NCBI GenBank assembly: GCA_034440575.1
Contig: JAOTOL010001615.1
Coordinates: 1,586,001 to 1,650,000, forward strand
Direction: 5' to 3'
Length of the DNA: 64,000 bases
Source of the DNA: Imbricaverruca yamaguchii
Lineage: Eukaryota > Arthropoda > Thecostraca > Neoverrucidae
This document shows, piece after piece, positions 57,826-64,000 of this stretch. Numbering within the stretch: the stretch's first letter is position 1; the number at the start of each line of letters is the position of its first letter. A program made the position numbers and the translations under genes. Under the pieces are notes generated by a model. That model worked only from the letters and a program-made list of their open reading frames with translations, searched no databases and had not been told where the DNA came from.

Positions 57826-59324
57826 ACGGTCGTCTCAGTCGCTATCTCGGCAGCTACGGTGGGCCGATGGCCGCCCCCGCTCCGTTTCCTTGGCAGCTTC
57901 CGGGGGCCTGAAGCCATCCCCGCTCCTTTCCCTCGCGAGCTTCGGCTGTGCGACTGCTGATGGTGTAGCTCCGAGCTGTATCGTGTGTGCAAGTGAAATG
58001 TCACGTTGTCCAGAAATCACGCTCCGTAATGCGTACCGGCTTGGTGGAAATGAACCGTGAACTGTATTCAACCTTGCCTGAAAACTAAAATTATAATTAC
58101 ATTGAACAATGAAGTTGCACCACTTCAAGCACTTTCCTGGCTTCAGCACATTTCATTATACGTAAAAGAAAAGGAAATGAGGAATCCATCGGACGTTTGT
58201 TCGAAAAGAAGCGTGCGAAGTAGCAAGCATGTGTATTTGCGAGCCATACCGAAGCTGACTCCAGCCAAGTAAGTCAGTGTTCCATCAACAAGACGAAATA
58301 CAATAACGCCGGTGACTCGGTCCGGCAGTATTGCTTCTAACATGCCAATGCGCCTATATAATCAGGCGACCAATGATAATACAGCGTTCACCCAAAGGCA
58401 GCCAAATTCCATAAAGGCTCATCTATATCCTTAGCATGTGGTGTGCCTGTATCTGGGGGTACCTGTACCTTTTGTACCCGGGGTCTATAGTACATAGACC
58501 CCAGGTGCAACAGTTTGTTTTTCTAGGAAGACCGCATGCCTTACCCAAAGCCTAAAGCCTGAAAAGCAATGCGTTGAGCCTAGGGATAGTTATATTGCAC
58601 GACTACAGACTCTCTTCCGGCTTGAGCGGATTTCATTATACGCAAAAGAAAAGAAATGAGGAGGCCATCGAGCCGTTGCTCGTCAGTCCGTAGTCGAGGC
58701 CAATCTAGAAATCAGCACACTAGCCCGGACAATTGGCAGCACAGTTGTATGCATTCGCAACCCGTGACCAACACAATCCGGACGTTCCATTAACACGAGG
58801 AACATGGAGCAGCACGGATGCTGTACACATGGCGTTTATCTGCCCTTTTAAGGTGTATCACGTATTCAATTCGTGGACCACTATTGCATTCCGAAAGAAG
58901 GACACCAGAAGGCATGCCGAGCACTGAAATATGCATTAGCTTAATTCTGCATGGCCTTCAGTAACAAAAACACGTACTTTTCCCGGATTCTGCGTGTGCT
59001 TTACTTTCGGTTTCCAGGTATGGCAGCATTGTATGGTACACATAGACAGAACTACATACGGCGTGTGCGTGTTGCGCCAGTAGGCGACCAGTCCAATGCC
59101 TGAGTAATTGGCTATCAACTGGAGCAGCCAGTTCTTGTGTCTGTCAGACCACGCACCGCCTACACCTCACTATGCACTATGCAGTAGGCGAACATACGTG
59201 CGGCCCGCTCACCCGTATGGGCGTACTGTGCAGGCTGTGGCTCTACCGGACCGTGTTTGGTCTCACGTATGTATGTATAGGATACACCTCCATCGGGCAG
59301 TGGTTCGTCTGACACTCACATATG
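57826..59324. other. unrecognised spacer with a dispersed duplicate
   Basis: TTTCATTATACG followed by AAAAGAAA and GAAATGAGGA occurs at about 58150 and again at about 58629, so about 60 bp is duplicated 480 bp apart. 58440-58510 has a GTACCTGTACC/GGGTCTATAGTACATAGACCC palindromic patch. No gene was seen. Confidence 0.45.
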
Positions 59325-60030
59325 CAGGATGCAGCTTCATCGGGCGGTGTTTGACCTGACACCCATATATGGAGGCTGCCACTCTATTGGACAGTGTTTG
59401 GCCTGACACCCGTATATACAGGCTGCAGCTCTATTGGGCAGTGTTTGGCCTGACACCCGTATATACAGGCTGCAGCTCTATTGGGCAGTGTTTGGCCTGA
59501 CACCCGTATATACAGGCTACAGCTCTATTGGGCAGTGTTTGGCCTGACACCCGTATATACAGGCTACAGCTCTATTGGGCAGTGTTTGGCCTGACACCCG
59601 TATATACAGGCTACAGCTCTATTGGGTAGTGGTTGGCCTGACGCTCATATATACAGGCTACAGCTCTATTGGGCAGTGTTTGGCCTGACACCCGTATATA
59701 CAGGCTGCAGCTCTATTGGGCAGTGTTTGGCCTGACACCCGTATATACAGGCTACAGCTCTATTGGGCAGTGTTTGGCCTGACCCCCGTATATACAGGCT
59801 GCAGCTCTATTAGGTGCACTGTATTATCTATTGGGCAGTGTTTGGCCTGACACCCGTATATACAGGCTGCAGCTCTATTGGGCAGTGTTTGGCCTGACAC
59901 CCGTATATACAGGCTACAGCTCTATTGGGCAGTGTGTGGCCCGACACCCGTATATACAGGCTGCAGCTCTATTGGGCAGTGTTTGGCCTGACACCCGTAT
60001 ATACAGGCTGCAGCTCCATCGGACAGTGTT
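59325..60030. repeat. 47-bp minisatellite, about 15 copies
   Basis: Units carry GCTCTATTGGGCAGTGTTTG then GCCTGACACCCGTATATACAGG. An insertion of about 20 bases interrupts one unit near 59810-59830. Left-edge units are more diverged. Confidence 0.95.
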
Positions 60031-60244
60031 TAGACTGAGGTTTTCGGAGCCGGTCTTTTCCAGTATCTTTTCCCAAGAAGATCAAATGTTCGCGAAATTC
60101 GGTTATAACGAGGCGAGCGGCCTCACCGGTCGTCTTTCGTCTGTCTACTCTGCTCGGTATGGCTGCCCTGGGCACAGTGTGGCTGATGCTGGACGCAATG
60201 TCTCCGTACGGTGTGGCATGACCCAGAATGTCGGTCTGGACTCT

Positions 60245-60460
60245 CTATGGTGTGCTGTGGCCCGGTATGGTGTGGTGTGTCATGGTACAGTAGCCCGGCC
60301 CGGTATGGTGTGGTGTGTCATGGTACAGTAGCCCAGCCCGGTATGGTGTGGTGTATCCCCTTACAGTATCCCGATCCGGTATTATGTGGTGTGTCCCGGT
60401 ACAGTATCCCGGTCCGGTGTTGTGTGGTATTTCCCCTATAATAGCTTAGCCCAGTATTGT
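60245..60460. repeat. ~38-bp degenerate repeat, about 5 copies
   Basis: Units carry CCGGTATGGTGTGGTGT and ACAGTA(G/T)CCC. Divergence rises to the right. Confidence 0.8.
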
Positions 60461-60679
60461 GTGGTATATTTCTGTATACTATGATGATTATTGGGCTTTT
60501 AGGGTGCGTCGACCCATGTGGGTTATATTGCACCTGTGGTAAACTTGTTTAAGCACGGCTCGCGTTAGGTTGTCACATCCGAACGAAAGATATCTGGGGA
60601 AGCAAGTTATCAGCTAGGCAGGTGCATATATTACTTGAAATCCTATTTCCGCAAGGAAGCACAAAGCTGCTCTACTGTG

Positions 60680-61450
60680 TTTAAATTGGGAATCATTTCC
60701 CAGTAGGTCCACCAACCTCAGAGTATTCGCATCATATCCGAAGTGGCTCCTGCGTTCTTCCGTGCATGCTGGGCACGCCACCAGCACATGTTACACAGTT
60801 AGCGCGGCATCGCATCTCACACATTTTGGCCTTTCGTCCCCGCACAATACATATATACCTATTTGCAGCTAGTCTGCGCCCAATTCTGCAGCGTCAGACG
60901 GGCACCTCGTCCCTTCTCGTCAGGCTGGAGGACACGGGCCGCAGCGCTTAAGTGTGGCTGTATTTGCTTCAATGAACTCCATTCTGTCCCATCTGTCCTG
61001 CTACTGCCTGAGAAGAAATGATGATATGGTTGGGCAGTGGTTACTTGTAGGAATTGGAAGCACTCGACCATCTGGTGCTTGTGCTGTACGCCTTGCAGCC
61101 TGATCGGCCAGCTCGTTACCACGGATTACGATATGTACTGGAATCCAACAGTGTTACTTGTTTTCCCATGCGATGTAGCGAAGCAAGTTGTGATAAAAAG
61201 TCTCGTACGACATTTTGTTAGTTAAAACTACGCAGTGACAAACATTTCTCAGATAATCAGTCAGAATGTTATGCAAAGCCTCATCGTCGACCCCGGTGTA
61301 TGCAGAGGTTTTGATGATGGTCATCAACTCGGCAGTGAATATCAAAGTGTGTGGCGGCAGGGGCAAGCATCTTGTGGTGGATCTTCTAGCGAAGCGCTAC
61401 CTACGCCGGTATCAGTCTTCGAGCAATTGGTGGCTGTGACAATGTAACCA
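60680..61450 (-). pseudogene. decayed non-LTR retrotransposon, RNase H and C-terminal region
   Basis: On the minus strand one frame reads IFTAELMTI (about 61340), then WIPVHIVIRGNELADQAARR (about 61140-61085), and later PKCVRCDAALTV and HVLVACPACTEERRSHFG (about 60830-60740). These match the RNase H domain (A-E-L and the final H-G-N-E-x-A-D motif) and the CxxC...H..C tail that follows it in I-group non-LTR elements. The RNase H start (SKTDTGVGSAS, about 61410) is in another frame. The main frame has at least five stops, the first at about 61152-61154. The reverse transcriptase part is absent, so this is an old 3' fragment. Confidence 0.82.
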
Positions 61451-61826
61451 CGATGTGCTAAAGACACAGACAGTGTAACGCAATCATTACACATATCGAC
61501 GAATGCGAAAAATCTGCCGAATTGGGCCAAGGTCAACATCCTGGTAGCCAATGTGAACAAACGCACTCGAAAGATGCTAGAGGCTGTATATGTGATTACC
61601 CACAATTCCATGAATTAGAGCGCAGGTTGTGTCAATTGGGCAAAACCTGCAGCGATGTTAGCGACCGTAAAGCGCTGTTTGTGGATCCTCATGTGTGACA
61701 ATTTCAACTCGACGCTACTTGATATTCTCTTATTTTATACTCGTGTGCTGAAGGAGACCCTTGAGATTGAAACGGTGATATAATAAATGTCTGTTAATTT
61801 GATGTATTTATTAACCAATCCTCGTG

Positions 61827-61832
<6 letters not shown>

Positions 61833-61878
<46 letters not shown>

Positions 61879-61887
61879 TTCAACTCG

Positions 61888-61970
<83 letters not shown>
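61833..61970. repeat. (TA)n microsatellite in two blocks
   Basis: TA runs at 61833-61871 and 61891-61970 are separated by a short sequence containing CAACTCGTGATG, which echoes CCTCGTGATACATAC just before the first block. Confidence 0.95.
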
Positions 61971-61976
<6 letters not shown>

Positions 61977-63967
61977 CTGATGATGAGACACATCAGGCAG
62001 ATGCATTATTTGGCTGATCACTTTCAATATCTTCGTTTTGTCTGTTTCATCTGTGTTGTCTTGCTGTTGCTTCAATTTGCATGGTAGGTTTGGCGTCTGG
62101 AGCTTATTGGCGTCCCCTGTCGGCAGAGCTACTGATGTCGCCAACTCACGCCAATTCGCCAGTGGCGTCTTTCATGTCGTCACATGTCGACTAGATACGG
62201 TGTGACGTATGCATGATGTGGTAGCACGTGTGCAGTTGTGGCCGGCCCGGTGAGTTTTGACTTGCGTCAGGTGCACCGCACTGCCGCCTACACCAGGGCC
62301 GTGTGCTGTTTATAAACAAACGCGTCGGCCGTCCGGGGCTCCCAGCCCGGACGCCGCGTTCACCAGTGGTGGCTGCACCAGGCAGAGGGTACTGTTCATG
62401 GTCGGGTCGACCGTCGCCATGTTGCCGTTGACCCAGCCTGCTGTTTCTTTTGCACACCAAAGTATTGGCCGGGAATGTGAGCGGCCGAGCCATCCTCATG
62501 CGTAGGCGATGCTGACTGATGACCTGGGGGCATACGAGCAGTGATCCGATAGCAGCAGTCCAGTGAACAGTACGATCAAAACCGGTCCAGAGCGGGACTT
62601 CGTCTAGCAAGTCTTGCCTGGGGGCCGCTGCGATGCAATGGACGCAAATGGGCCAAATCCAAGCCTTTCGAGCCCCTCACCTACCTCCACAAGAAATGCT
62701 CAAGTAATGATGAGTCCGACTGAAGTGGGGAGTGGATGGCACGGCCCCCGCAGTTGACACATCGGAGGAGGCTCTGGTCCAGATGCCGCGTCCGGTCCTC
62801 ATTTGCGTCATTTTCGTCGCGATTGCACGAATTACGCGTCCATAAATCCTGGCCGACTGTGAGATGTAGGTCACCGCTTGTTTTGCACCGGTTTTTATGC
62901 AACGGCTGCCCGAGAAAAAGGCGCCTGTCGGCCATGTTGTTTTCCCAACACTCGAGACAACAATTTACCCGCCGGCGACTCGGCAAGATGCCGTCCCGAG
63001 ATAGGTGGCACGATGTCGACATTCCGCACGGAGCGCGGAATCACAGCTGGATTCCACCTTTTTGTTGGACGGCGTGTTGACAGACAAGCATAACTCATGA
63101 AGAGTAAGTATCCGGATTATTACGCCTAGTAACACCGGTGGCTCAACGATGATAGTTACATTGGAATCTTCACAACCCAGAGTGTCCCACCAGTTCTTGC
63201 GCCGTTGAACTGATGCGCCAAAAAGTGCTTTCTCCTGACACAACTTGCGTTCAGTGCTTAATTCTTGCCTACAATGAGATGGATGATACCACCTACAACC
63301 TACTAGCTACTATCTTTTTGCGGCATCGTAGGGACGAGGGAATAACCTCTCCCTATTATATTTATTTTTCTTCATTAAAAACTGCATTCCATTGAAGCCG
63401 GCCCTTACATTATTGGCTTATCGCTCTTGCACTGGCGGATCTGGGATTTTCGGACGCAGGAGTGTTAATTTTGAGAAGGCGCCTACCAGAGCTCGAGGGT
63501 CATCTACATCAGGGACCTAAATGTGACGAATTCAACCCAAAATTCAGAAACCGGTCCAGCAAGCCGGCCGGTTCACGGTCGTACTGGGTGTTTTTTTGGG
63601 TCTCATGGGGAGGGCTAGCCATTCGCCCCCCCGGATATGTCCCTCGCGCGGACCTATCGGTGATACGTTCTGACCGGCGGCGTCAGTTTGCGGTGTCCAA
63701 GGTGCCGTGCAGCATTGTCGGTGCGGTACATACTGATTGCCTGCATCCGACTTACCCATGAGCGAAGGCGTCACCTTGGACGTACCCCCTCTTTTCGGTT
63801 AGTATTAGGGGATGAATAATCAATTGTTCAATTGGTACGGTTCTTCTGCTTCCTATCATAAATCAAGTTTTCTGTGATTTATTCCCGTTAACTCGCTTTT
63901 ACACCTGACAAAATGAGGATTGTAGCACGGCATGATGTAACACATACATTGACCCCTTTGCATTGGG
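61971..63967. other. unrecognised spacer
   Basis: No gene was recognised. CACTGGCGGATCTGGGATTTT near 63434 looks like the left end of a hAT-type MITE. CCCCCCCGGATATGTCC near 63627 could be its other end, but I found no matching target duplication. GC-rich stretches at 62220-62620 and 62700-63060 have open frames without family features. Confidence 0.4.
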
Positions 63968-64000
63968 GCGGGGATGGCCGAGTGGTTAAAGTGTTGAGCT
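63968..64000 (+). tRNA. tRNA-like 5' end (tRNA or SINE head), cut by window edge
   Basis: GCGGGGATGGCCGAGTGGTT carries a Ser/Leu-type A box (TGGCCGAGTGGTTAAAG). The D-stem does not close well (GCC against AGT), so a SINE head is more likely than a functional tRNA gene. The B box would lie outside the window. Confidence 0.45.

Noticed and set aside
61974..62000. second hammerhead (CTGATGATGAG...)
   Set aside because: CTGATGA is present but no GAAA after a closable stem II and no complementary stem I arms.
63434..63650. MITE with ends CACTGGCGGATC and GGATATGTCCCTCG
   Set aside because: Plausible termini but no matching target duplication was found.

Overview
This is eukaryotic, animal nuclear DNA, most likely from an arthropod and probably a crustacean. 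The evidence is a spliced arthropod-type zona pellucida (ZP) domain gene, a Penelope-like retroelement with a GIY-YIG nuclease, tRNA-derived SINEs with target-site duplications, and a short TTAGG-type motif. A barnacle or similar crustacean would fit, but that is a guess. There is no prokaryotic or organellar gene organisation and no CRISPR array. Most long open reading frames are artefacts of tandem repeats.

Layout. Positions 1-10.2 kb hold a chain of unrelated minisatellites (unit lengths 65, 60, 83, about 58, 66, 10, 47, 30, 34 and about 212 bp) with unrecognised spacers. From 10.9 to 16.3 kb lie four plus-strand exons of the C-terminal half of a membrane-anchored ZP-domain protein. They have good splice sites, a polybasic cleavage site, a transmembrane helix, a stop and a poly(A) signal. 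Its last codons have been tandemly copied past the stop, and its introns hold three further repeats and a SINE. From 17.4 to 20.15 kb is a large 76/69-bp minisatellite. From 22.8 to 25.67 kb is a broken Penelope-like element that ends in a hammerhead-ribozyme-like motif. A small inverted pair of that element's 3' ends sits at 37.7-37.9 kb with its own target-site duplication. From 29.5 to 46.8 kb come more minisatellites, a tRNA-Val-derived SINE, a small hAT-like MITE inside a minisatellite and a 740-bp compound microsatellite.

From 46.85 to 49.49 kb is a complete-looking DNA transposon: an 8-bp target duplication, inverted repeats of about 170-180 bp, and one intronless ORF (553 aa from its first ATG) for a transposase-like protein that I cannot place in a named superfamily. 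This is the best candidate for something undescribed. The remainder (49.5-64 kb) is mostly unrecognised. It holds a second SINE, a 47-bp minisatellite, a decayed RNase H/C-terminal piece of a non-LTR retrotransposon, a candidate recursive-splice (ratchet) site, one candidate small exon, a hairpin with two CRE-like octamers, and a tRNA-like sequence cut by the window end.

In all, about a fifth to a quarter of the window is tandem repeat, in roughly 25 arrays with different units. The only host gene I can support is the ZP gene. The rest is repeat and mobile DNA, or intron/intergenic sequence in which I recognise nothing.
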